Source: Saccharicrinis sp. UBA6048 (lineage in GTDB: Bacteria > Bacteroidota > Bacteroidia > Bacteroidales > Marinilabiliaceae). Taken from it: a stretch of 33,870 bases of DNA. Under the pieces are notes generated by a model. That model saw only the letters and a program-made list of their open reading frames with translations, made no database searches and was not told the DNA's origin. Of the stretch, positions 14,821 to 23,634 are shown piece by piece. The translations under genes were made by a program, and so were the position numbers. The stretch lies in NCBI GenBank assembly GCA_002429115.1, contig DIYS01000265.1:1-33870 (forward strand), given 5' to 3'. Positions within the stretch are counted from its first letter, which is position 1, and every line of letters starts with the position of its first letter.

Positions 14821-15942
14821 TTACTGCTTAAGCAGCATAATTACTTTTAAACACAAATCCATTAATATAATACGAGCATTCCCATTTTGTTCAAGATGAG
14901 AATGGGCTAAACTAAACTCTTCACTCAATTCAAGTACGTTATCATCATTAATAAATGGTGAGAATCGTACTGAAAAATTTTCTTCATCAGGTGTAAGATA
15001 CAATAATTCTTTTTCCTGAATGTTCATCATGAAGTTTTCCCTGATCAGGCGCAATGCGAAATCCAGGAAATTCTTCTGCCTTTCTTTTGATTGGCGGTTT
15101 ATTTCATCGCACCAGTCAATCAGGTCGAATAATTTACGACCATAGGCTAAACGCATCATTGAAACAAACTTCTCAAAAAAGTAGCCTCTCTCTTCACTTT
15201 GACCGATAATTTCCTGAGCAGCTACATAGTTTCCAACCGAAAGCTTTGCATAGCGATCGCATTCATCCTGACTCAGATCGTATTCCGATTGCAGTGCCTG
15301 TGATATTTCATTGATCTCTAATGAAGGGATACGTAACATTTGCGCTCGACTCAATATCGTTCCAAGTATTTCATTGGGATTGTCAGAAACTAAGAGGAAT
15401 ACAGTGCCTTCTGGTGGCTCTTCAAGCAGTTTGAGTAATTTGTTAGATGCAGCCAAGTGCATTTTTTCAGGCAGCCAAATGATCATCACCTTGTACTTTG
15501 CCTCAAAAGTCTTCAGACTTAACTTCTTAATTATCTCCTGACTTTCCTGACTGTAGATCAATCCTTGTTTGTCCGCATCCAGAAAGTTAAACCATTGGCG
15601 AATATTGAAATAGCGATTTTCAAGTACAAACTGTCGCCACTCAGTTAAATATGAATCACTGACCGGGTTTTTGTGTTTGGTGCTCTTAACCACAGGAAAT
15701 ACAAAATGTAAGTCCGGATGTACCAGTTTTGAGTACTTAAGGCATGAAGGGCATTCGCCACAGGAATCATTGTCTTTACGATTGTGACAATTAAGGAATT
15801 GAGCAAAAGCAAGTGCCAGATTTATTTTACCAACACCTTCGGGGCCAGCAAATAATTGAGCATGACTGACACGATTTTCTTTAACCATGTTAATCAAATG
15901 TTGCTTAATCCTCTCGTGTCCAATTACCTCGTTAAACTTCAT
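14821..15942 (-). CDS. holB: DNA polymerase III delta' subunit (clamp-loader)
   Basis: A 373-aa clamp-loader subunit of the AAA+ superfamily. The order is an N-terminal VIGHERIKQHLINM motif, a P-loop-like GPEGVGKIN (residues 33-41), a zinc-binding cysteine cluster (CHNRKDNDSCGECPSC, residues 50-65), sensor-type LLEEPPEGT and LSRAQMLRIPSLE, then a collar domain. The normal Ser/Thr after the P-loop Lys is Ile40, so ATP binding is probably lost, as in many delta' proteins that do not hydrolyse ATP. It is the first gene of the minus-strand operon with ricT, gldH, trmB and atl, preceded by a TAnnTTTG box. Confidence 0.92.
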   Translation of the reverse strand: MKFNEVIGHERIKQHLINMVKENRVSHAQLFAGPEGVGKINLALAFAQFLNCHNRKDNDSCGECPSCLKYSKLVHPDLHFVFPVVKSTKHKNPVSDSYLTEWRQFVLENRYFNIRQWFNFLDADKQGLIYSQESQEIIKKLSLKTFEAKYKVMIIWLPEKMHLAASNKLLKLLEEPPEGTVFLLVSDNPNEILGTILSRAQMLRIPSLEINEISQALQSEYDLSQDECDRYAKLSVGNYVAAQEIIGQSEERGYFFEKFVSMMRLAYGRKLFDLIDWCDEINRQSKERQKNFLDFALRLIRENFMMNIQEKELLYLTPDEENFSVRFSPFINDDNVLELSEEFSLAHSHLEQNGNARIILMDLCLKVIMLLKQ

Positions 15943-15966
15943 GAAATCGCCTAAAATTCAAGACAC

Positions 15967-15974
15967 CAAAGATA
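15967..15974 (-). promoter_or_regulatory. Bacteroidota -7 box for the holB operon
   Basis: TATCTTTG on the minus strand matches TAnnTTTG exactly, about 24 bases before the holB ATG. The intergenic region to the divergent radical SAM gene is only 146 bases. Confidence 0.5.
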
Positions 15975-16063
15975 ACAATTTAGTTGGTTGTGGAAAATCA
16001 TCAACACCCTGTATAGTGGAGTATGATTTGTATCAGCTTCCTTCGTTCTTAAAGCGATTCCTT

Positions 16064-16071
16064 TAACTTTG
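16064..16071 (+). promoter_or_regulatory. Bacteroidota -7 box for the radical SAM gene
   Basis: TAACTTTG is an exact TAnnTTTG match, 17 bases before the ATG at 16089. A weak TTCG at 16042-16045 is at the expected -33 distance (18 bases). Confidence 0.5.
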
Positions 16072-16088
16072 CAGCAAAATAGTAACGC

Positions 16089-16868
16089 ATGTCAACATTC
16101 TTATTTAACGAAACGGTGTTTGGTCCGGTAAAAAGTCGACGTTTAGGTGTTTCACTTGGTATGAACCTTTTGCCAGTAAACAAAAAGGTATGTTCTTTCG
16201 ACTGCATATATTGCGAATGTGGATTGAATGGAGAGCTTGGAGATAAAGAGGGGAAAATACCAGGTCGTGAGGAAGTAAAAAGTGCCTTAGATAAGAAGCT
16301 TAAGGATATGCTGGCCGATAATCTTCGACCTGATGTGATTACGTTTGCCGGTAATGGAGAACCAACTTTACATCCGGATTTTGAAGGTGTGATTGATGAT
16401 ACCATTGAGCTGCGGGATAAGTATTGTCCGAATGCTCGCATTGCTGTGCTTTCAAATGCCTCCCGTTTGCATAAGGCTGATGTTGTAAGAGCCTTGAATA
16501 AAGTGGAGGATAATATCCAAAAACTGGATTCTGGCTTAAAAGAAACGATTCTGCGATTGGATCAACCAAATTATCCGTTTGACCTGGAGAAGACTTTGGA
16601 GCAATTGATCGCTTTTGAAGGAAAACTAATTGTGCAAACCATGTTTGTTGCTGGTGAGGTGGACGGAAAAGTTATTGACAACACTACCGAAGAGGATATT
16701 ACTTCATGGTTAGAAGCTTTGGAGCGTATTCAGCCAGAAAAAGTAATGATTTACACCATTGAGCGCGATACACCATACAATTCACTTCGAAAGGTTTCGC
16801 TTGATGAATTAAAAGCAATAGCAGCCAGGGCTGAAGCTTTGGGTCTGAAAGTTTCAGTATCCGGTTAA
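16089..16868 (+). CDS. Radical SAM protein (COG0731-like)
   Basis: A 259-aa cytosolic enzyme with the radical SAM CxxxCxxC motif at Cys35, Cys39 and Cys42 (VCSFDCIYCECG), which binds the [4Fe-4S] cluster that cleaves SAM. The SAM-contacting FAGNGEPTLHP follows near residue 86. The N-terminus FGPVKSRRLGVSLGMNLLP is typical of the COG0731 Fe-S oxidoreductases, relatives of the wyosine-forming enzymes. The substrate is not evident. The gene is transcribed away from holB. A glycosyltransferase-like gene follows 21 bases later and may share the transcript. Confidence 0.88.
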   Translation: MSTFLFNETVFGPVKSRRLGVSLGMNLLPVNKKVCSFDCIYCECGLNGELGDKEGKIPGREEVKSALDKKLKDMLADNLRPDVITFAGNGEPTLHPDFEGVIDDTIELRDKYCPNARIAVLSNASRLHKADVVRALNKVEDNIQKLDSGLKETILRLDQPNYPFDLEKTLEQLIAFEGKLIVQTMFVAGEVDGKVIDNTTEEDITSWLEALERIQPEKVMIYTIERDTPYNSLRKVSLDELKAIAARAEALGLKVSVSG

Positions 16869-16889
16869 GTAAGGATAAGTTGCTGAACG

Positions 16890-17915
16890 TTGTATATTTG
16901 TAAAGTGACCGAGGTATTTACATATGCAAAACAGCGACGAATTCTGATAAGCCCACTGAATTGGGGCTTAGGCCATGCTACACGCTTGGTGCCGGTTGTT
17001 GACTATCTGATTAAACAAGGGCATGTTTGTGTGTTGGCTGGAGATTCACCGTCATTAGATATTCTGGCACAAACGTTTCCTCAGTTACAGTGTGAGAAAC
17101 TAGATGGATTTAGGATACATTTATCATCTAAGTCATCAGGTTTCTTTAGTATTATGATGCAGGCTCCTGCATTTATAAGGTCAATAGTAAAAGAAAAAAG
17201 ATTGACACATGAGTTGGTCAGGAAGCACCAGCTTGACTTAATCATCTCCGATAATCGATACGGAGTAAGGAGCTCTAATGTTGAGTCACTAATTCTGACG
17301 CACCAAATACGTCCGGATGTAGGTTCTTGGTTTTTCATTAAACCATTCACAAATCTGTTAAGCCGGTATTTATTGGGGAAATTCGATATGATACTTGTTC
17401 CCGACTTTGTGGATGGGGTAAAGCTCTCGGGTAAATTGTCTAAGTCATTCAATGGTTTGAAGGTAAAATATATTGGCATTTTGTCCCGATTGCAGCTTGC
17501 AAACTCAGCTCCCGAAATTAAAAAAGGAGGGATTTTAGTTATTTTATCCGGGCCCGAACCTCAAAGAAGCGAGTTTCAAAACCTTATTGTCAGTCATTAC
17601 AAAGGGAAAAATCATCATGTTGTTATTCTGGCCGGGCAGCCTGATGGTGAGGATGCACAAGTTGAAAATATCGATATTCGGCACCACTGTTCGCCAGGAG
17701 AACTGAAATCACTTGTTCTTAATAGTGAGGAAATCGTTTGTCGTTCCGGATATTCCACATTAATGGATTTAATGTTTTGTGGTAAGAAAGCCTTGCTAAT
17801 ACCAACGCCCGGACAGTATGAACAGGAATATTTGGCACGAAGAATGAAACAGCACTTTGGTTTTGAGTGGGTTAAGCAGTCGGAATTGTCAGATTTCTTA
17901 GGTGATCCTGTTTAA
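16890..17915 (+). CDS. GT28/MurG-like glycosyltransferase family protein
   Basis: A 341-aa protein with two Rossmann-like halves. The N-terminal RRILISPLNWGLGHATRLVPV resembles the acceptor-binding loop of GT28/MurG-like enzymes. The C-terminal half contains CRSGYSTLMDLMFCGKKALLIPTPGQYEQEYLA, whose RSGYSTLMDL and PTPGQxEQ segments suit UDP-sugar binding. No transmembrane segment is clear, so it is likely cytosolic or membrane-associated. No ATG lies before the conserved region and an in-frame stop is at 16884, so the start is TTG 16890 or GTG 16905; the second gives MTEVFTYAKQRR. The acceptor is unknown. Confidence 0.8.
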   Translation: MYICKVTEVFTYAKQRRILISPLNWGLGHATRLVPVVDYLIKQGHVCVLAGDSPSLDILAQTFPQLQCEKLDGFRIHLSSKSSGFFSIMMQAPAFIRSIVKEKRLTHELVRKHQLDLIISDNRYGVRSSNVESLILTHQIRPDVGSWFFIKPFTNLLSRYLLGKFDMILVPDFVDGVKLSGKLSKSFNGLKVKYIGILSRLQLANSAPEIKKGGILVILSGPEPQRSEFQNLIVSHYKGKNHHVVILAGQPDGEDAQVENIDIRHHCSPGELKSLVLNSEEIVCRSGYSTLMDLMFCGKKALLIPTPGQYEQEYLARRMKQHFGFEWVKQSELSDFLGDPV

Positions 17916-18054
17916 GAATAATTAAACTGGACTGTGTTAAAAAATCGCCCATTTTATTGTTTCGTTGAACGAATAGACCGTTTTGTAATAAAAATTCAAC
18001 CTCTCATCAATAAAAATGTAACCTTTAAGGCGCGAGTCAGTATTAATAAGCGAA

Positions 18055-18066
18055 AAGTGTAACGCA
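18055..18066. repeat. 12-mer shared with the 7544-7572 repeat-like hairpin
   Basis: AAGTGTAACGCA occurs here and at 7553-7564, both times in noncoding DNA and preceded by a similar GCGA context. The 17916-18167 gap otherwise has no gene that I can support. Confidence 0.35.
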
Positions 18067-18167
18067 TTGAATGATACCTTTAATCGTTAACATTTTTTTA
18101 TTTAGATTAAATTCTAACTAAAACCCATTTCTACCGTACTTAAACGTTAGAAGATTAATTGAGACGA

Positions 18168-18620
18168 ATGACAACGCTATTAATAACTATAACAACGCTA
18201 TTAGGTTTTGGATTCTGGTTCTGGAAAAAGGGATTAATACTTATTGCAGAACGCAATGCTTCCAAACATCTGGAGAAAGTGCTTTTTCCGAATGGGACAG
18301 AGGAGAAAAGTACAATTCTGGAATCGTTGAAAAAGATTACTAAAGGTAAATATACCGATGATTTACTTTTAGATTATTTTTTGAAGATCAAGGGTCTGCA
18401 GGTAATTAATATGTATGATCCGGTTGATTTTTGGACAAGAAAATATTTAATGAGTCCAACAAAATTGAAACTAAATTACTTTGAGCAGGTGAAGTTTTAC
18501 GAAACGTATTTAAATTATCCACAATCATCGGCTCAGATAATACCAACAGCAACTGAAGATAACGAATATATCACATCCGAATCAAACGAGGGCTTCTTTA
18601 AGGAGAAGCAGCTGGCCTAA
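18168..18620 (+). CDS. Small hypothetical protein with one N-terminal membrane segment
   Basis: A 150-aa protein I do not recognise. The N-terminal 17 residues (MTTLLITITTLLGFGFW) are hydrophobic and followed by KKG, fitting a membrane anchor with the rest in the cytosol, or an uncleaved signal. The body is helical, with a KGKYTDDLLLDYFLKIKGL segment and an aromatic, basic middle. The C-terminus is acidic and Ser/Thr-rich. I chose the ATG at 18168 over an in-frame TTG at 18159. It is not closely linked to the gene before it (252-base gap) and is followed by its own terminator, so it is probably monocistronic. Confidence 0.65.
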   Translation: MTTLLITITTLLGFGFWFWKKGLILIAERNASKHLEKVLFPNGTEEKSTILESLKKITKGKYTDDLLLDYFLKIKGLQVINMYDPVDFWTRKYLMSPTKLKLNYFEQVKFYETYLNYPQSSAQIIPTATEDNEYITSESNEGFFKEKQLA

Positions 18621-18673
18621 GAGTCAGCGGATATCAAAAAAGGGGCAAGAGGAAAGCAAATGATTCTTGCAGG

Positions 18674-18716
18674 AAAGAGAGGGGGAGGCTATCATTGCTT
18701 CCCTTTCTCTTTTTTA
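18674..18716 (+). terminator. Rho-independent terminator after the small hypothetical gene
   Basis: Arms 18674-18687 and 18699-18712 form a 14-bp stem (AAAGAGAGGGGGAG paired with wobbles), then a T run. It lies between convergent genes and mainly serves the plus strand. Confidence 0.8.
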
Positions 18717-18724
18717 TTTTTTCG

Positions 18725-19615
18725 TTATTTTAATTCAAAGTTGGTCGTACCAATATTAAAGCCATCAACAAAAACATCGACTAAATAATTGCCGGATAAT
18801 AATTCGCCATCGGCAGCAGTATAATAAACACAAACATCCACATCTTCACCGCCATATTCAAATTCACGTTTAGCCGAATAATTAATCTCCTGCTCCTCAT
18901 ACGTAAATACATTGTCAACAGAAGTAACGAGCAAGGTGTCGTCAGGTCGCATAATGCGAATGTAAACGGTTTTAATTCCAACCGGGGCGGTTACATTTTT
19001 TTGAATGGTACAACACATGCGGATCTTAGCAACGGATTTAGCCTTTTTGGTTGTTTTGCTTTTGGAGTTTAATCCCGTCATCTCAATATTCCGTGCTTCC
19101 AGCTGAGAGGCTATTTCCACCTTTTTATCGAGCGATTCCTTTTCCTTTTCGAGTTCTTTCATCGATTGTGAAATCTCATCGCGTTGTTTTCGATATTTAA
19201 TGTTCTCCTTTGTTAATTCTTCATTTCGCCTGTTTAATGAGTCAATCTGAACAACAAAGTTCTTCATTACCCCTCTCAGTGTTGACAACTCTTTTTTGTA
19301 TTCTCTTATTGTTCTGGCATTGGCCGCTTTAATCGTTTTAATTTCCTCAATCAGGTGGGTGATTTTTTCTCTTTCCTGCTCCAGCATTAAGTTGAGCGTG
19401 TCATTGTTACTGTGCAATGAGTCGTAGTCGAGTGCCAAACTCTGAAACTCTTCTGTGAGTATCAGTTTTTCTTCCTGCATCTCTGCTTTGTAAGCATCAT
19501 TCTCTTTTTTCTGACTGACAATGAAAAAGATAAGTCCACCAATCACTATGGCAGCAATGATTGCTATGATGTAAGTTAATTTATGGTTTGATGTTTTGCT
19601 CGAATTCTTATCCAT
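18725..19615 (-). CDS. Membrane-anchored coiled-coil protein with a C-terminal beta domain
   Basis: A 296-aa protein of unknown function. After a short basic N-terminus comes one transmembrane helix (LTYIIAIIAAIVIGGLIFFI, residues 15-34). Then there is a long coiled coil (about residues 37-180) rich in Glu, Lys and Leu, a KSKTTKKAKSVAKIR basic hinge, and a C-terminal domain of about 95 residues with alternating beta-strand pattern (KTVYIRIMRPDDTLL, YLVDVFVDGFNIGTT). The topology suggests a periplasmic coiled coil and beta domain. I start at the ATG at 19615, because a longer frame to 19675 would include the promoter box at 19646-19653. It appears to be monocistronic. Confidence 0.75.
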   Translation of the reverse strand: MDKNSSKTSNHKLTYIIAIIAAIVIGGLIFFIVSQKKENDAYKAEMQEEKLILTEEFQSLALDYDSLHSNNDTLNLMLEQEREKITHLIEEIKTIKAANARTIREYKKELSTLRGVMKNFVVQIDSLNRRNEELTKENIKYRKQRDEISQSMKELEKEKESLDKKVEIASQLEARNIEMTGLNSKSKTTKKAKSVAKIRMCCTIQKNVTAPVGIKTVYIRIMRPDDTLLVTSVDNVFTYEEQEINYSAKREFEYGGEDVDVCVYYTAADGELLSGNYLVDVFVDGFNIGTTNFELK

Positions 19616-19645
19616 AATTTGTATTTCTTCATTTGGCTCGACCCA

Positions 19646-19676
19646 CAAAGTTATACTTTTTTGATTGGGTTGCAAT
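19646..19676 (-). promoter_or_regulatory. Promoter of the coiled-coil gene: TTG-N20-TAACTTTG
   Basis: The minus strand has TTG at 19676-19674, a 20-base spacer, and TAACTTTG at 19653-19646. This is the best full match in the window to the Bacteroidota -33/-7 consensus. The -7 box is about 31 bases before the ATG at 19615, which supports that start. Confidence 0.6.
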
Positions 19677-19794
19677 GTATGTGCTGCTACAAGCCATTGG
19701 CGATGAAATCAAATTTCATGCTGGACTTATTTCAATGGATTTAGAAACTGTTCAAGTTTTATCCTTTGGTTTATTTCTTAATGCTTATTCTTTT

Positions 19795-19802
19795 TAAATT
19801 TG
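19795..19802 (+). promoter_or_regulatory. Bacteroidota -7 box for the Big_5 lipoprotein gene
   Basis: TAAATTTG matches TAnnTTTG, 22 bases before the TTG start at 19825. A TTTG is present 26 bases upstream (19765-19768), somewhat too far for a standard -33. Confidence 0.45.
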
Positions 19803-19824
19803 TCAGGAATTAAAAAGAAGAGTT

Positions 19825-21645
19825 TTGAAAAGAAAAATAATTCATCTAGCCATAATCGTAGCTTTATCACAGTTGTTTTGGTATTGTGCCAATGTAGGGA
19901 TGCCAACCGGGGGAGAGAAGGACGAAACACCTCCTGTTGTTATTAAGTCAATACCAGAAGCCAATGCCTTAAACTTTCAGAAAAAAACGATCTATATTGA
20001 ATTTGATGAGCTGATTCAGCTTAAAGACTACCGATCAAAATTTATTGTGTCGCCGCCGGTTAATGAGCAGCCGCTTGTTGAAGCGCGTGGTAACAGGCTT
20101 ATCGTTGAATTTGAAGAGGACTTACAGCCGAATACGACTTATACCTTAGATTTTGCGGATGCAATCGTTGATAATAATGAGGGTAACGTGTTGGAGAATT
20201 ATTCTTTTTCATTTTCAACAGGAGAATATATTGATTCGCTTCAAGTGTCAGGAAACTTGTGGGACGCAGATGATTTATCACCAACTGAAGGGGTGCTGAT
20301 ATTTTTGCATAATAACCTCAATGATACTGCGATTCACACACTCGTGCCCATCCGGATGGCAAAAACAAACGCATTGGGTCGTTTTAATATCAGAAATGTT
20401 AGCCCTGGTAAATATCGCATTTATGCCTTGGATGATGCCAATCGAAATTTCAAATTTGATCAGCCGGGTGAAGCCATGGCCTGGTCGGATATAATTGTGG
20501 AGCCGGGAACGGAATATCGACAGTTTGCTGATACTATTCGAATTGATTCGCTGGAAGTTGATTCTGTACAATATTATGAGGAGTTGGTTTACATACCGGA
20601 CAGCATCCGGTTATTTAAATTTCAGCACGATTACAAAGAGCAATATTTGTTAAGTGAAGAGCGCAAGGAAAGAGCAAAGCTGACCTACTATTTTAATCGT
20701 CCTCTTGAAGAGGATGCCAAAATTACTTTAACCGGTCAAGAGGATGTGAACGATGTTTTTATGATGGATCGCTCATTGGCCAATGATACTGTAACATTTT
20801 GGCTTAAGGATAGCACCTATTATAATCAGGATTCTTTATCCATATCACTGTCATATCTGATGCGTGATTCATTGGATCAGCCATACGAACAAGTGGATAC
20901 CATCGCGATGTACTTTTTCGAAATAAAAGAAAAGAAGAAGAAACGACGTAAGAAAGATGATAAACCAGAACCGATACCAACCATTAAGCTGAAAAAACAG
21001 AAGAATAGTATTGATGTATTTGGTCAGTATCATTTTAGTTTACCGGCGCCAGCCACACGTTTTGATAAGAATGCAATAAAGCTGTATAATCATAAAGACA
21101 CCATACCAGAAGAGGAGACCTTCGAGTTTATTCATAATGACCTGTCGATACTTAACTACACCATCAGGAACGATTGGGAACCGGGCGTGCAATATGAGAT
21201 GATTATAGACTCTGCGGCAATCTGGGATATTTATGGTTTATACAATGACTCCATAAACGCTAAGTTCTCAGTGAAGTCGCTGGATAGTTATGGAACGATC
21301 TATATGAAAATTGAAAACCCTCAGGAGAATTGGCTTGTGCAAGTGCTCAATCGAAGCGATGTGGTTGTTCAACAGGCATATATTCCGGCTTCAGGTAAGT
21401 TGGGATTCCGATATTTGAATCCCGGAGAATATATGTTCCGCATAGTGGTTGATGCCAATATGAACGGTCAATGGGACGGAGGCGATTATTATAACCGAGT
21501 GCAGCCTGAAACGCTAATTTATTATCCTGATAAAGTGAATGTGCGGAAAAACTGGGAGGTGGATTTAGAAACATGGGATCCAGCTGTTTTTAGCGTTGAT
21601 GAGTTTTCACGTCAATTTCGTAAACCAAAGAAAAAAGAAGAATAA
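19825..21645 (+). CDS. Big_5 (Ig-like) domain lipoprotein
   Basis: A 606-aa predicted lipoprotein. The signal sequence ends LFWYC, with Cys21 a likely but imperfect lipobox, and the mature start ANVGMPTGGEKDETPP is typical of Bacteroidota Big_5 proteins. Residues about 37-132 form the Ig-like Big_5 domain (IYIEFDELIQLKD, NTTYTLDFADAIVDNNEGN). Carboxypeptidase-like/SpaA-like beta domains follow. A basic KEKKKKRRKKDDKPEP linker is in the middle. The only usable start is TTG at 19825. The last base of its TAA is the first of the ATG of the next gene, so the two are coupled. The function is unknown, presumably outer membrane or surface. Confidence 0.85.
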   Translation: MKRKIIHLAIIVALSQLFWYCANVGMPTGGEKDETPPVVIKSIPEANALNFQKKTIYIEFDELIQLKDYRSKFIVSPPVNEQPLVEARGNRLIVEFEEDLQPNTTYTLDFADAIVDNNEGNVLENYSFSFSTGEYIDSLQVSGNLWDADDLSPTEGVLIFLHNNLNDTAIHTLVPIRMAKTNALGRFNIRNVSPGKYRIYALDDANRNFKFDQPGEAMAWSDIIVEPGTEYRQFADTIRIDSLEVDSVQYYEELVYIPDSIRLFKFQHDYKEQYLLSEERKERAKLTYYFNRPLEEDAKITLTGQEDVNDVFMMDRSLANDTVTFWLKDSTYYNQDSLSISLSYLMRDSLDQPYEQVDTIAMYFFEIKEKKKKRRKKDDKPEPIPTIKLKKQKNSIDVFGQYHFSLPAPATRFDKNAIKLYNHKDTIPEEETFEFIHNDLSILNYTIRNDWEPGVQYEMIIDSAAIWDIYGLYNDSINAKFSVKSLDSYGTIYMKIENPQENWLVQVLNRSDVVVQQAYIPASGKLGFRYLNPGEYMFRIVVDANMNGQWDGGDYYNRVQPETLIYYPDKVNVRKNWEVDLETWDPAVFSVDEFSRQFRKPKKKEE

Positions 21646-21956
21646 TGTCAGTATTACTTAATTTTGCAATGTTCCCAACCGATAAGGGAGATAGTGTAAG
21701 TCAGTATGTAAGTCAGGTGCTTAACAATATCAAAGAAAGTGGTGTTAGCTATAAGTTGAATCCTATGGGAACGACCATAGAAACTGAAACGATGGCTGAA
21801 GCTTTGAAAGTTGTACAGGAGAGTTACGATATTCTTGAGCCGGTATCAGATCGGGTGTATTGCTCGATTAATATTGATGCTCAGAAAAACAAAGGCGGAC
21901 GCATGGCCAGTAAAATTGCATCGATTGAAGCAAAAATAGGAAGCGTTTCAAAGTAA
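21645..21956 (+). CDS. MTH1187 family (DUF77) protein, possible thiamine binder
   Basis: A 103-aa cytosolic protein with the MTH1187/YkoF-like pattern: an N-terminal NFAMFPTDKGDSVSQYVSQVL, then YKLNPMGTTIETETMAEAL and VYCSINIDAQKNKGG. Such proteins form ferredoxin-like dimers or tetramers, and relatives bind thiamine or its pyrimidine. The ligand here is inferred from the family. It overlaps the preceding gene by one base (TAATG) and lies 56 bases before the DUF3108 gene. Confidence 0.88.
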   Translation: MSVLLNFAMFPTDKGDSVSQYVSQVLNNIKESGVSYKLNPMGTTIETETMAEALKVVQESYDILEPVSDRVYCSINIDAQKNKGGRMASKIASIEAKIGSVSK

Positions 21957-22012
21957 GGATAGAACGACGATTTAGGGGCATTGTTTTTGCAAGTGTGCCG
22001 CAAAGAAAAATT

Positions 22013-22822
22013 ATGCGAAGAATAATTCTTTACCTGTGGTTGGGGCTGATGGGAGTCAAAGCATTGGGACAATGTGATGAAATAAACAGTGCCTTTAAAG
22101 CCGGAGAAGTGGTGAACTACCATGCTTATTACAACTGGGGTTTTATATGGCTCAATGCAGGTGAGGTGAGTTTTACGGTTGACCCGATACAAATAAATGA
22201 GCAGCCAGGTTATCATTTTAAAGCCCACGGAGCTACCTATAAGTCATACGACAAATTCTTTAAGGTGCGTGATACTTTTGAATCAAAAGTGGACACCTTA
22301 CATTTGGAGCCTTTTGAATTCAAACGTGTGACAAATGAGGGAAGTTACCATGCTAATTACTTGTATAAATTTAACCGCGATACAAGAAAAATCTCCGCTT
22401 CAATACAAAAGGAAGATGAACCACGGCTTGATACCATCATTGACTGGAAAAATAGCTCGGTTGACTTGCTAACAATGGTATACAAGGCCCGCAATATCGA
22501 CTATTCGAAGTATGCGGTTAATGAGAAAATTCCTATCAGCATGGTTGTTGATGGTGAAGTTCATGATATTTACATTCGCTACCTCGGTAAAGAAGCAATT
22601 AAGAACAGGGATGGCCGTAAATTCAATTGCCTGAAGTTCTCGCCATTGCTCGTTGAAGGCACAATTTTTAAAAGTGGCGAAGATATGACAGTTTGGGTGA
22701 CGGATGATCCCAATCGCATTCCTATAATTGTAGAAGCGAAAATATTAATTGGTTCTGTAAAAGCAGTATTTGTAGATGCTTTAAATACGCGTTATCCGAT
22801 AAGTGCCGAGATTAAGAATTAA
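22013..22822 (+). CDS. DUF3108-domain exported protein
   Basis: A 269-aa periplasmic or outer-membrane-associated protein. The signal peptide is MRRIILYLWLGLMGVKALGQ. The mature domain fits DUF3108: AFKAGEVVNYHAYYNWGFIWLNAGE at the start, then repeated beta strands and PIIVEAKILIGSVKAVF at the end. I chose the ATG at 22013; an in-frame GTG at 21995 would only add residues before the signal peptide. The gene probably follows the Big_5/MTH1187 pair. Its 3' end overlaps the convergent HAD gene by 11 bases. The function is unknown. Confidence 0.85.
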   Translation: MRRIILYLWLGLMGVKALGQCDEINSAFKAGEVVNYHAYYNWGFIWLNAGEVSFTVDPIQINEQPGYHFKAHGATYKSYDKFFKVRDTFESKVDTLHLEPFEFKRVTNEGSYHANYLYKFNRDTRKISASIQKEDEPRLDTIIDWKNSSVDLLTMVYKARNIDYSKYAVNEKIPISMVVDGEVHDIYIRYLGKEAIKNRDGRKFNCLKFSPLLVEGTIFKSGEDMTVWVTDDPNRIPIIVEAKILIGSVKAVFVDALNTRYPISAEIKN

Positions 22823-23627
22823 AACGATTAAACCAATCTTTAAGCGGAGCATTGAATGAATCCGTCAATGTCTGAAATTGGTCTTTTAATTCTTCTGGCG
22901 AGTTTTTTACTACAAATGAATGATCAAAATGATTTAACATATCCAGATCATTAAAGTCATTTCCAATAGCTACCACCTGATGATCATCGATTCCTTTTAG
23001 CTTGCAGATTTCCAAAATTCCGCTGGCCTTTGATACATCCGGATGAAAGCACTCCATCCATATGCTTTTACCATCAATAGGCGAAGTGGCACGAATTATT
23101 TTGACATCAAAATCGGAGCATTTGGATGAGATGCTATTGAAGACATCCATGTTTGGCACAAATGCCAATGTCTGTGTATAGTCCAGCTTTGGAATTTTGC
23201 TGTTGATTACTTCAGCATTCGCATGATTAAATTCTAGGTAGCGCTCAAAATCCGGATGGGGATCATTGCCCTCAGGGTGAAAGAACAAATGATTTTGAGG
23301 AATAGGATGGTGGAGCGTGTACTCCACCTTGAAACTGTTGAAGACTTCAATTAAAGCTTTGGTTTTATCAAAACCAAGGTGCTTTGTTTGTAACAGTTTC
23401 TTTTCCTGCCAGCAATAGATGCCGGCCCCCGAAGAAAACACGAGGTAGTCAATCGGAAAATTATCGGGCAGTACATTAAAAGCTGATTGTAATGTACGCC
23501 CGGTCGCAGCAATCCGTATTACACCTGCTTTGCCCAAATGCTCCAAAGTGGCTATATCATCAGGATGAACAGGTGTATGTCGGTTTAATATGGTACCATC
23601 TAAATCAGTCGCCAGCAGTTTAATCAT
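22812..23627 (-). CDS. HAD-superfamily (Cof-type IIB) sugar-phosphatase-like hydrolase
   Basis: A 271-aa cytosolic phosphatase of the Cof subfamily. Motif I is TDLDGTIL (nucleophile Asp8, acid/base Asp10), motif II is AATGRT, then a substrate-specificity cap (about residues 80-190). The C-terminal VSKASGILEICKLKGI and GNDFNDLDML motifs carry the Lys and Asp residues of motifs III and IV. The substrate is not predictable. It begins 7 bases after metA on the same strand, so it is probably cotranscribed with it. Confidence 0.93.
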   Translation of the reverse strand: MIKLLATDLDGTILNRHTPVHPDDIATLEHLGKAGVIRIAATGRTLQSAFNVLPDNFPIDYLVFSSGAGIYCWQEKKLLQTKHLGFDKTKALIEVFNSFKVEYTLHHPIPQNHLFFHPEGNDPHPDFERYLEFNHANAEVINSKIPKLDYTQTLAFVPNMDVFNSISSKCSDFDVKIIRATSPIDGKSIWMECFHPDVSKASGILEICKLKGIDDHQVVAIGNDFNDLDMLNHFDHSFVVKNSPEELKDQFQTLTDSFNAPLKDWFNRFNS

Positions 23628-23634
23628 TTCTATA

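Noticed and set aside
18725..19675. Coiled-coil protein starting at 19675
   Set aside because: That extension contains the promoter box; the ATG at 19615 leads directly into the short basic N-terminus and membrane helix.
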